Source: Brachionus koreanus | Lineage: Eukaryota > Rotifera > Eurotatoria > Ploima > Brachionidae | Assembly: GCA_016987375.1 (NCBI GenBank) | Contig: PJRA01000011.1 | Coordinates: 2,051,202 to 2,065,902, forward strand | DNA: 14,701 nt | Direction of reading: 5' to 3' | Part shown: piece after piece, positions 1 through 7,999 of the stretch | Numbering within the stretch: position 1 is the stretch's first letter | How the letters are laid out: each line of letters begins with the position of its first letter | Made by a program: the position numbers and the translations under genes | The notes under the pieces: model-generated | The model's input: only the letters and a program-made list of their open reading frames with translations | Database searches by the model: none | Told to the model about the DNA's origin: nothing

Positions 1-195
1 AGAGTATCTTATTTTCAGAATATTTAGATTATTTTAGTAAGTATTTGTTTCATTAAGATAAAATTAAAATAAAAAATTAAAATGATAAATTTTATTTAAT
101 AAATATTTAACTAAAAACTAATTAAATAAATAGAAGAATGTTTTTCTATTAAAATTAAAGCAACTATTTGGTGGGTTCTAAAATAATAGATTTGA

Positions 196-201
196 TTTAT
201 T
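196..201 (-). promoter_or_regulatory. Candidate polyadenylation signal of the peroxidase gene
   Basis: AATAAA on the minus strand, 12 nt past the TAG stop at 214-216. The position suits a very short 3' UTR, but in DNA this AT-rich the hexamer arises easily by chance. Confidence 0.35.
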
Positions 202-213
202 TGATTGTAAAAG

Positions 214-2511
214 CTACAAAATGCCGGTCCATAAATTCAAATTGATTTGATTTTTCAAATGATCACACGAAACTTTTGGATTTTCAAATGAAGGCAAAAA
301 GAAAACTCGTTGTGGCAACGAAATTAAGTCATAATTTTCACAAATTAAGCCTGACAATGTTACTCTCTTTATTTGATCTAATTGATCTTTAATTTATTAT
401 TTATTCAATGATTTAGAAATTAAGCAGAACAATGAAATTTATGTTTACCTAAAGTAAATGCAGATGGATTCACTGATGGTCCATTTTCGTAATAGAAACG
501 ATCACCATTTTTCAACTCGGTAAATTGTCTCTTAATTATACATGCAAAAGTACTAGATACTAATGATGTGCTTGAACTTTTCTCTTCAAGCAAACTTCCA
601 GCATACAAATCAATGTCACCAACATTTCTTAAAGTTAAGTAAAATTTTCATATTTTAAATTTCTATTTTGAAAAAAATATTTTGTTATTTATTTGAAAAG
701 TAAACATACTTGTAAGCATTTCTCAAGAGTAAAATATTTTCAGTTGATGTTAAAGGTAATAGATCGTCAAAAGTTTTTGCGTCTATTCCATGACACATTT
801 TAACATAATCCACATAAGGTCTAATACCATGATCTCTTCCTCTTTGAATATTGGCTGACAACAAATCAATGGCTGTAAATTCATTGTTCTCAATTTTTCC
901 AAATAGTTTATTTTGTAATTCGAAGCCAAAAGAGCCAAATTTTTTGCACTTGTCTGTTGTCATTCCTCTCATAAATGATTGAATGCCTTGTCCTCTAATG
1001 TTATAAGCAAAATCAGATTTAAAAGACATGTCTGTAAAATTTATGGCTTTTATTCTATTATCATTATCATCATATCGAGTAAATTTGTCTCTAATCAAAC
1101 TATGACCAAATCTGAATGCAGCTGTTGAAAATTCGTTTGCAATTGCTGGATTTATCTTTTTTTTTTGTTAGATTAATTAGATTGTTAAAGAAATTTTTAA
1201 AAATAAATAAAAATTGATTTTTAATTATTAAATTAAAAGAATTACTTTTCTATCATAGCCAGTGTAATATTCTGTTTTGGTTAAATCAGGTGATAGACTT
1301 TCATCTCCAATAACTATTGGCAACCATTCGCTGAAAACAATATGTTGTAAGACAGCAATCACAATTCGTCTTGCTTCTTGATAAATTTGTTCATCGGTCC
1401 ATGTTGGATTGTTTGTTGCCAATAGACCAGCTAATCTGTTATGTTCTCTCATAAACAATGTATGCATACTAACCAAAGCTAAATTTTCACTTGTTCTAGT
1501 TTCGCCAGCCAAAAAACAATTAAATGTTCTGCCTTCAGTAGAACTACATGTATCATCTGCGAGTGGAAGATAGGAGCCGTTTAAAACTCTTCTTTTTTTG
1601 CCTACAATTGGTTCACTTGTTTTTAACAGACCTTGTTTAAATTCTCTCAATTGATTTGATCGTTCTTCATTGAAACCATAAATGGCTGATCCATCTAGAT
1701 AGGCAGACAAAATATTGAGCTGTTCTCTGTACACAATAGAGCATTCAAAGTCTGGAAATGTGGCACTAGAACGAGTGAATTTCATACATTTTTGATCTAA
1801 AAATTGATCATTTTTGGGCCATTGAAGTGGAATACAAATAGGATCAGTAGATTCACATGGACATTCAATTTCCATTCCATTTTGATCAGTATTTGCCGAT
1901 GTTAAAGCCGAGTCATGGATAAAAAATTGACCAAAAATGGGAAATATTTGAGTTGTTTTTCTTTCGAATTTGTTTTTGGACGGAGGCGATATAGTTAAAC
2001 TAATTGTTCTAGGATGTGGCAATGCTTCGCCAGCAACAGATTTTGATCTTATTGTTTCTAAGCCATCATCATAAGCCGGAGGTAAATATCTCTTGTATGG
2101 AGTATTGGCTGCACCTCTCAAAGGATTATCCAAATTATTGCACTTTCCATCAGCTGTTCTGTATTTGTAATTCATGTCACAATCGACTTTGATAAATGGA
2201 CAAAATTTACTTTCCACTTGTACATTTGAGTCCGATCTAGCAAAATTAAGAGCCACTGATGCCATTTGATTTATGAAAAAAGCATCATCTGTGGTTTTTC
2301 TTACATTTGATTGACTTTTGTCACATTCAATTTTACTTGTTTTGGGCAATTGAACTCTTTGATTAGTCATTACATTTTCCATTTGTTCATTCATTTCATT
2401 TTGAATGTCTTTATTTTTTTTTAAACCAGAAGACTTACCAGATGAATAGGAACCGTTTATTTCACTTGATTGACCAAATATTAGCAATATGGATACCAAG
2501 ATTATTTTCAT
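214..2511 (-). CDS. Secreted animal heme peroxidase (peroxinectin/chorion-peroxidase-like), four exons
   Basis: Exons on the minus strand are 2511-1246, 1155-710, 627-449 and 386-214; the introns (90, 82, 62 nt) all begin GT and end AG. Joined, they give 688 codons (687 residues plus TAG) in one frame, and each junction restores a family motif (GYDRK/INPAIANEF, NAYK/NVGDIDLY, AFTL/DQLDQIK). The protein starts with a signal peptide (about residues 1-20), a low-complexity N-terminal stretch, then the peroxidase domain: CNNLDNPLRGAANTP (124-138), the distal-histidine motif FGQFFIHD with Q195 and H199, a calcium-loop-like YLDGSAIYG, the catalytic Arg motif ETRTSE (R339, E342), REHNRLA (355-361), the proximal histidine in FRFGHSLI (H440) and NIQRGRDHG. 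Family members use H2O2 to oxidise halides or phenols outside the cell. There are no LRR or Ig domains, so it is not a full peroxidasin. Oddity: the heme-linking Asp before the distal His is Ile198. The start is the first Met before the signal peptide. Confidence 0.93.
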
Positions 2512-3747
2512 TTTTGAAGGCTATTTTTTTTTTGATTTCAATATTTTTAAAATATTTATTAAAAAATAAATATTTTAAATTTTATTTTTGCATCAATTTA
2601 TATATTTTTTTTAAATTAGCGAATTTCTTACATTTGTTTCTTTTACTTACATACTTCTCTTATCATTGCCATGGAATCTACCAAATTACTGTTAGATTTA
2701 TTTTATTTTATTTAAATTTAAAAATACATTTTATTCATTTCATGTAATTTCGTTATTTTTTAAGTGTTTTTTTTTTCATTTATTTCAAAAAAAAGAAATC
2801 GAAAATTTAGCTAATTTTTAATTCAATTTGAAAAAATTTTAAAAGTTTTTTTTTTAATCTATCAATTTTTTTAATTGACTTTTAAAAAGCTATTTTATAT
2901 GAAATTACTCGATTTCGACAAGCGTTATTTCTTTAGGTTTAATTCGGATAGGTAATATTACACAGATTAAGCTATAATTTCGACACAGGTAGAAATTAAT
3001 AAGTTAATGTATAGTGAAATTTTATTATTTTTTTCCTCCAGTAGAGTATAGTTTGTTTTATTTTTGTTGACTACTCAAGTTGATAATTGTTCAAAAATTT
3101 AATCAGTGTTAAATTGTTCAAGCTTAAACCCGTAAATTAAGCAAAGAGGATGATGATGCGTATGGCTCTTAATAGTTGAATGCCGATCATCATGTTTACC
3201 TTAAATTGAATACTTAATTGAGTTTCTTACAGTTAAAGCTAACAATATTTATAATTGTATTGAATAATTAAACAGTATATCCGACATTTCTTTCAATTCA
3301 CATAAGGCTGAAAATTTCTAAGATTAAAATTTTTATTTAATTTCAAAAATATTAAAATAATTAGATTAAAAAATAAAACTGAATTATTTTTTATGATTTT
3401 TATTTTTAAAATTTGAAGGCTTATGCTAAAACACTGACCACCTGTTTTTTTTACTAAAACACGTACAACGATTAGTATGGTTTCTTAATTTTAAAAAAGT
3501 TAAATTTTATCATTTTTCTAATTAAAGCTTATTTTCTAACCTTTTAAATCATTATTCAGTTTTATAAGTAGCAAACACGTTTTTATTATTTGAATGTTTT
3601 GTTTTTGGATGAATTTTCAAGGGCTAATACATTTGAAGCCATTTTTAGACGGTCAGCTATTCATACTTTAAATGCACAACTTTTATTGAAAATTTAGAAC
3701 GAATTTTTGCTTCACTTCAACAAAATTATTATTAAAAATAAGTGTTT
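2512..3747. other. AT-rich intergenic spacer, no recognisable gene
   Basis: This 1.2 kb lies upstream of the minus-strand peroxidase start and should contain its promoter; no clear TATA or initiator stands out from the AT-rich background. An open stretch at 2442-2747 on the plus strand is a low-complexity Phe/Leu/Ile artefact partly antisense to the peroxidase. Small items seen: an 8-bp inverted repeat ATGATGAT/ATCATCAT (3150-3157 and 3186-3193); the repeat ATTTCGACA near 2912 and 2977; CTAAAACAC near 3425 and 3454; and a 41-codon open stretch at 3572-3697 with slight integrase-like character. No tRNA, rRNA or snRNA was recognised. Confidence 0.6.
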
Positions 3748-4642
3748 TTAAATAGAATAAATTTTAGTTAAACATTTATAAAATTTTATTAAGTCTCCTC
3801 TTTCTCGTCTTGCTTTTTGAGACGTTAACCCAAGCCTTGCTAATCTTTGCTCATATTTTAAGTTCCTAATCTCAGGTACCAACTTGGTTGCACGTTTTGT
3901 ACTTTTTCGAGTATCACTATATCTGTAGATGAGGCCTAAAGAAAGATACATACACCTTTCGAAAGTTGTAAATAGACCAGCACTTAAAAACTTGCTTAAG
4001 TTGACCAAGAATAATATTAGCTCTGTTGGCTGCACGAGAAACTTGATATTTCCATTTAAGGTCATTCTTGAGATGTATGCCTAAGTCTTTGTTGTTTTTG
4101 TATATTATGCATTCTTTATTATTCGGGAAAGCTTTGTTCTTGAAAAACATTAATTTATATTTTTCTTCATTGAAACTCATCAGCCACTTGTTTGCCCATG
4201 TAATAAGTCTGTCTATATCGATTTGAAGGTTTTTCACATCGGTTTCATTCCTAAATGTGCCTATCAATTTAGTATCATCTGCGAAAAGCTTGATTGTGCT
4301 GTTAACTTCTTCAGGTAAATCATTTATAAAAATGGTAAAGAGAAGTGGACCAAGCACTGATCCCTGGAGAACACCACTCTTCCCTTCTTTCCAATCTGAC
4401 GACACTTGACCCAATACAACTCTTTGTTTTCTACTTCTTAAGAAGTCGGACAGCCAATTAAGAAGTTGTCCTCTGAAACCATAAGATTCAAGTTTCGTGA
4501 ATATTGCTCTATGCGAGACCTTGGTGAAAGCTTTAGTAAAGTTTAAATATAAAAATTTTAACTTTACTAAAGGATTTTGAGCTTTTTTAGGTCGACCACT
4601 TTTATGCTTTAAAATTCTGCCTTGTTTTTCAAACTCTTCAGG
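3748..4642 (-). mobile_element. Degraded CR1-like LINE: reverse-transcriptase relic (copy A)
   Basis: A frame without a start codon is open from 4642 down to the stop at 3917 (241 codons). It encodes the RT palm of a non-LTR retrotransposon: FLYLNFTKAFTKVSHR (degenerate first-aspartate motif), GVLQGSVLGPLLFTIFIND, LFADDTKLIG (the catalytic F-A-D-D box, about 4290-4260), and a KWLMSFNEEK thumb-type motif. Past the FFRPHL motif the homology continues only by changing frame twice: DIVILEKVQ in one frame, then RATKLVPEIRN and the GLTSQKARRERGDLIKF tail in another (down to 3748). About 38 bp present in copy C are missing here. It is therefore 5'-truncated, frameshifted and dead. The RATK/RRERGDLI tail is typical of the CR1/L2-type group. 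The first 20 or so codons (4642-4575) do not look like RT. Confident for LINE RT, moderate for clade. Confidence 0.88.
4531..4572. repeat. Hairpin-forming 13-bp inverted repeat at the LINE A boundary
   Basis: CTTTAGTAAAGTT (4531-4543) is the exact reverse complement of AACTTTACTAAAG (4560-4572). After one T:T mismatch the stem continues for four more pairs (4545-4548 with 4555-4558), leaving a 6-nt loop. Each arm is itself nearly palindromic. It sits where recognisable RT homology starts, so it may mark a rearrangement breakpoint. Confidence 0.7.
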
Positions 4643-5310
4643 TCAATTAAATGAGCACACACCTTGTTCTTTAAATAATATTTTTAACTATGATCTTTTA
4701 AATATGAATTTAAAGAATAATACATTTTGAACTAGGAAGGGGTTTAATTATTTAAATATACATGCACATATTTTTTTACAAATCTACCTGTATGTTTGCC
4801 ATATGATAAACGAATGCTTTATTATTTTTTAAAAATTCAAAATTATTATTTTTATTTTTACAGTTGTAAATTCTTAAAATCATTTGCATATTGTGCTTGT
4901 TATCATTGTCTTTACAGTCGGGGGTTTTGAATTTTTTTTAAATAGCTATTATTTGATGTAGGGAATGGTGAATATTTAATCGAAAATATTATTTTTAATC
5001 CATAATCAATAATTTCGGTTAAATCTCCATCGATATCTATAAATTTTTTTCTTTTTTTTGTAACTTTGATTTAAATATCAAAAACTTAATATTTTAATTT
5101 TTATTATCATAATGATCCCCGTATTGGGTATGACCTTTGGTCTTTTTGATTGAGTTGAAGTAATAAAATACAAACCTTTATACAAATTTATTTTTATGTA
5201 AATTTAAATATAAATTGAAGTTTTTAAATTAAATTAAATAAAATTTATGAAAAAATAATTTGATTAGAAGAATAAGCCTTAGAAAAAAAAAATTGTCTCT
5301 AGAATAAAAA
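4643..5310. other. AT-rich spacer upstream of the thioredoxin gene
   Basis: No open reading frame of note on either strand, and no missing N-terminal (PAZ or MID) exon for the downstream PIWI gene was seen. It must contain the promoter of the plus-strand thioredoxin gene, but no unambiguous core element stands out. A POU-octamer-like ATTTGCAT lies near 4883, which could be chance. A less AT-rich patch at about 5112-5150 (TGATCCCCGTATTGGGTATG and following) has no identified function. Confidence 0.5.
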
Positions 5311-5637
5311 ATGTCAATTATTTACATCAAATCAGAACCTGAATATAGAAACCGATTAATGAACAAACATCATCGAACTACAATAGCGATGTTCTCAAGC
5401 AAACATTGCGCTCCTTGTAAACAAATAACTCCATTGTATCAAAAAATGGCTGCAAAATATCGAAACATGCAATTTTTGAAAGTAGAATCAACTGATTTGC
5501 CATACTTGTGTCAATCTTCTAAAATTCGCGGACTACCTAGCTTTTTATTTTTTCAAAGAGGACGCAAGGTCTATGAACTAACAGGGGCAAACTACCAATC
5601 ACTTACAAATGCTATTAAGCATTATGCCACTAAATAA
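5311..5637 (+). CDS. Small single-domain thioredoxin-like protein with CAPC active site
   Basis: A complete 108-residue protein in one exon, the normal size for a stand-alone thioredoxin. The active-site motif is C33-A-P-C36 followed by KQITPLYQKMA (helix 2); the cis-proline motif is GLPSFLFF (P76), then the FFQRGRKV strand-turn and the TGANYQSLTNAI C-terminal helix. Thioredoxins reduce disulfides in partner proteins. Differences from the classical WCGPC site: the preceding Trp is His32, Gly is Ala34, and the buried Asp of the family (E. coli Asp26) aligns with Met27. Redox potential or partner choice may therefore be unusual. There is no signal peptide or membrane segment, so it is probably cytosolic or nuclear. 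The ATG lies in an A-rich context (AAAAATG). It is 73 bp upstream of, and co-oriented with, the PIWI gene. Confidence 0.9.
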   Translation: MSIIYIKSEPEYRNRLMNKHHRTTIAMFSSKHCAPCKQITPLYQKMAAKYRNMQFLKVESTDLPYLCQSSKIRGLPSFLFFQRGRKVYELTGANYQSLTNAIKHYATK

Positions 5638-5677
5638 ATTTTAAAAGTCTTCTTTTTAATTAAAACTTGAATTAAAA

Positions 5678-5683
5678 AATAAA
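5678..5683 (+). promoter_or_regulatory. Candidate polyadenylation signal between thioredoxin and PIWI genes
   Basis: AATAAA 41 nt after the thioredoxin stop and 28 nt before the PIWI start. If used, the two genes would make separate or trans-spliced mRNAs from a very compact junction. Confidence 0.35.
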
Positions 5684-5710
5684 ATTAAAAAAAATTTTTT
5701 TTTCTATTAA

Positions 5711-6808
5711 ATGACTAAACACAAAAAAACTTGTTTTATAAGAGTCAGATACCCGAATGGCTATGACACTATTGAACAAGCATTTCAGCTCAATCAGATA
5801 GAAGAGGCTAGCTTTCTTAAGCGATCAATAAAATCAATTATAAAGACTGACTCATTGATTATTTCTGGCACTGTTTTATACGATGATAGAACAAATTCAA
5901 TTATTAGTGTTCTTTGTGGAAGTATAGATTCGAATTTTTTGACATACTATTCAGTTGTTAGCAAAGTAAAAGACCAAAATGGTCAAAGACAAAATCTTAC
6001 TATTGAAAATTTAAAGGAAATGACTATTGAATTTTTTAAAATTTACATGGAAAAAAATGGCTCGATTCCAAAGGTGATTATTTTTTACCGCAATGGTCTT
6101 CATCTAAACGATGAAAAGTTAATTACACACAAAAAAGAACTTCAGCTATTGAAAAAGGCATTTACTGAATTAAATGGAGAGGTTATAAAGCCATCAGTTA
6201 CATTTATTGTAGTGACTCATAATTCTGGAACAATTTACTACAGTCTTAAGGATTCGCAAGACAAAACGCTTCCAGATGGACTGGCAACTGAGCCTTTATT
6301 TTCTATAGAGCAAAGCTCTTACACAAGAGAGTTTTATCTGTCCAGTATTGGCTATTTAGAATGTCTGCCATTTAGATATAGAATAATTATTGATGAAAAT
6401 TATCTTAAACAAGAAATGCTAATGGACTTGACATACAAGCTTTGTTTTGTGTTTTTGCAAGGTTTGAACAAATTTGAATGTCCATGTGCTGTTTTGTATT
6501 CGAATTGTGTAGCAGAAAAGATAGCAAACGATCAAATTATCGAACTTGAAAAAGAATTGAATGAAGGCGTATTGGAAAGACTAGATTTTATTGAATTTAA
6601 TGAAGAGCCATTGACTAAAATTTCAAGAAAGGATAGTGAAAAAAAATATGGTGATTGCTATACAATAGATGATTTGGCCAAAATTTATGAAATAAATGAT
6701 CCTTATGAAGAGGACAACGATAGCATTAGTTCTTTTTTTGACACTGTATGTTTTCTAATGGGATTTTTTGTTTTTTTTGGCGTAATCTTTTGGCTCTCTT
6801 TTAATTAA
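5711..6808 (+). CDS. Stand-alone, catalytically degenerate Argonaute-type PIWI domain protein with C-terminal membrane anchor
   Basis: A 365-residue intact frame in one exon; a TAA directly precedes the ATG in frame, supporting this start. Residues about 46-270 follow the PIWI domain of Argonautes in order: LIISGTVLYDD (first strand, where GADVTHP is expected), SIISVLCGSID, KVIIFYRNGL (121-130), PSVTFIVV (161-168), REFYLSSIGYLE (206-217), PFRYRIIIDENYL (220-232), LTYKLCFVFL and PCAVLYSN. Details such as TFIVV and LTYxLC favour the AGO over the PIWI subfamily. N, PAZ and MID domains are absent, so normal 3'-end and 5'-phosphate guide binding is not expected. The catalytic D-E-D-H positions align with T54, N95, N128 and R222, so slicing is unlikely. 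After the domain come an acidic linker (271-340) and a hydrophobic segment (about 345-363) ending the protein, as in tail-anchored membrane proteins. Function unknown. It could be a relic, but an uninterrupted 365-codon frame argues for a working gene. Confidence 0.85.
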   Translation: MTKHKKTCFIRVRYPNGYDTIEQAFQLNQIEEASFLKRSIKSIIKTDSLIISGTVLYDDRTNSIISVLCGSIDSNFLTYYSVVSKVKDQNGQRQNLTIENLKEMTIEFFKIYMEKNGSIPKVIIFYRNGLHLNDEKLITHKKELQLLKKAFTELNGEVIKPSVTFIVVTHNSGTIYYSLKDSQDKTLPDGLATEPLFSIEQSSYTREFYLSSIGYLECLPFRYRIIIDENYLKQEMLMDLTYKLCFVFLQGLNKFECPCAVLYSNCVAEKIANDQIIELEKELNEGVLERLDFIEFNEEPLTKISRKDSEKKYGDCYTIDDLAKIYEINDPYEEDNDSISSFFDTVCFLMGFFVFFGVIFWLSFN

Positions 6809-7324
6809 TGAATATTTTACAATTTTTAATTCAAAATATAAAAGATATTTAAAATGATTTCATTATTATTCCTTTAATTGTTAAAGAAAACGTAAAGTTT
6901 TTTCAAAAAAAATACTTTTATTTTAACCCTTGGACGATCAATCGCCCGTCTGCATGTGATGGCACTTTTTTTGGACCAAGTCAAGTAAACCTAGTGAATT
7001 AACATATGTTCTTGTAGTTCTCGATGAGCTCTATTCACTCATATAGTTAGACTTAAAATATAGTTCATCTTTGTATATGTAAAGAATATCTAAAAATATT
7101 TTCTGATTTAGAAAAAGGTTTTATTTTTTTTAACTTTTTATGAAGCAAGTTTTTTTTTAACTTAATAACTTGTTCAAAAGAGTTCTAGCAAACACAATAT
7201 TTTTATGAGCTGATTAATTTAGTAGAACGAGATTTTTACTTAAACTAAAAAAGTAATTCTAATTTAAAAGTTTTGTTTTTATTTTTTTTCCAAAATTCAC
7301 TGAACTCCTGGCTTTTATCAAATA
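6809..7324. other. AT-rich spacer downstream of the PIWI gene
   Basis: No gene seen. No canonical AATAAA lies close to the PIWI stop codon. The notable item is a less AT-rich block at 6923-6992 that starts TTAACCCTTGGACGATCAAT and may be a transposon end. The rest is low-complexity A/T sequence. Confidence 0.5.
6923..6992. other. Possible TTAA-type (piggyBac-like) transposon end
   Basis: TTAA (6923-6926) is followed by CCCTTGGACGATCAATCG and a GC-richer block up to about 6992, including an inner inverted repeat CGAT-CA-ATCG (6935-6944). piggyBac-family elements insert at TTAA and their ends often begin with CCC. No matching opposite end or transposase was found in the window, so this is only a suggestion. 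Confidence 0.25.
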
Positions 7325-7405
7325 CTAATTCCTTATATAATGCCGTTGATGTGGTACAATATCAAAAGCTTTAGAAAAGTCTTATAGTATTTTATCAACA
7401 CACAA
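7325..7405 (-). mobile_element. Short LINE reverse-transcriptase relic (copy B)
   Basis: On the minus strand 7396-7325 reads DKIL-stop-DFSKAFDIVPHQRHYIRN-stop. DFSKAFDIVPHQ is the highly typical first-aspartate motif of non-LTR reverse transcriptases (YLDFSKAFDxVPH). One stop interrupts the frame just before the motif and another follows soon after, and no FADD box is seen downstream, so this is a small decayed fragment. Same orientation as the other LINE relics in the window. Confidence 0.7.
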
Positions 7406-7999
7406 ATATTCATTTTTCTAATTTTTATTTGTGACATATTTTTGACTTAAAATCTACTTTTTTTTTTAAATTATCAATTTGTTCATAATAAAAAAATTAT
7501 AATGTTGAGTCATAAAATTTTGCGTTTTTAAATTTTCTAAATATATTTTTACAGATTTTGAAAGCAACCCCAAGCTTGATGCTCGCCAATCATCAAATGA
7601 CTTTTCAAACTCGACAATATCTAGCGTGCTTAAATTGATTAACAAGGCTATTAGAGGCTGATGAGTTGTTCCTCATGATTTGACAGATTTCAATATTCAA
7701 TGACACATTCAAATTTGTAGGAGACTATTCAAAAAAAATTCTAAATATGAATGGTTTTTCAGATGGATCATTTCAATGAGAAGTAGTTTTTTTACCATTT
7801 TTTACCATAGAATAGCTTTAGTCTGGCTATGGTAGCTATAAGAAAAAAAAAAAAAAGTTATAATTAGTCCGAGTTGAATTTAGTTATCCAGGTCTATACA
7901 TATACATATTAGTAAAATTGTTTTTATTTTTTTTTCCTTTCTTTTTTATTTTTTCCACTTCTCTTTTCTTTTTCTCATATTTTCTTCCTGATGTTAAAT
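7406..7999. other. Spacer with an exon-like island, a hairpin and a pyrimidine tract
   Basis: It contains an exon-like, less AT-rich island (7555-7661), an inverted repeat TACCATAG/CTATGGTA (7803-7810 and 7827-7834), a run of A at about 7842-7856, and a T/C-rich tract at 7921-7990. On the minus strand that tract is an A/G-rich stretch following LINE copy C and probably belongs to its 3' tail. Confidence 0.5.

Noticed and set aside
2442..2747. 101-codon plus-strand frame
   Set aside because: Low-complexity Phe/Leu/Ile translation, partly antisense to the peroxidase signal-peptide exon; typical chance frame of AT-rich DNA.
3141..3200. GATGATGATG box and short inverted repeat as a possible C/D snoRNA
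   Set aside because: No CTGA D box at a suitable distance and only an 8-bp stem with a 28-nt loop; no guide region evident.
4882..4892. POU octamer ATTTGCAT as a promoter element
   Set aside because: Single eight-base match in AT-rich DNA more than 400 bp from the nearest start; chance is sufficient.
7656..7690. CTGATGAG followed by a small stem, resembling a hammerhead ribozyme core
   Set aside because: The required GAAA after stem II and the closing stems I and III are absent.
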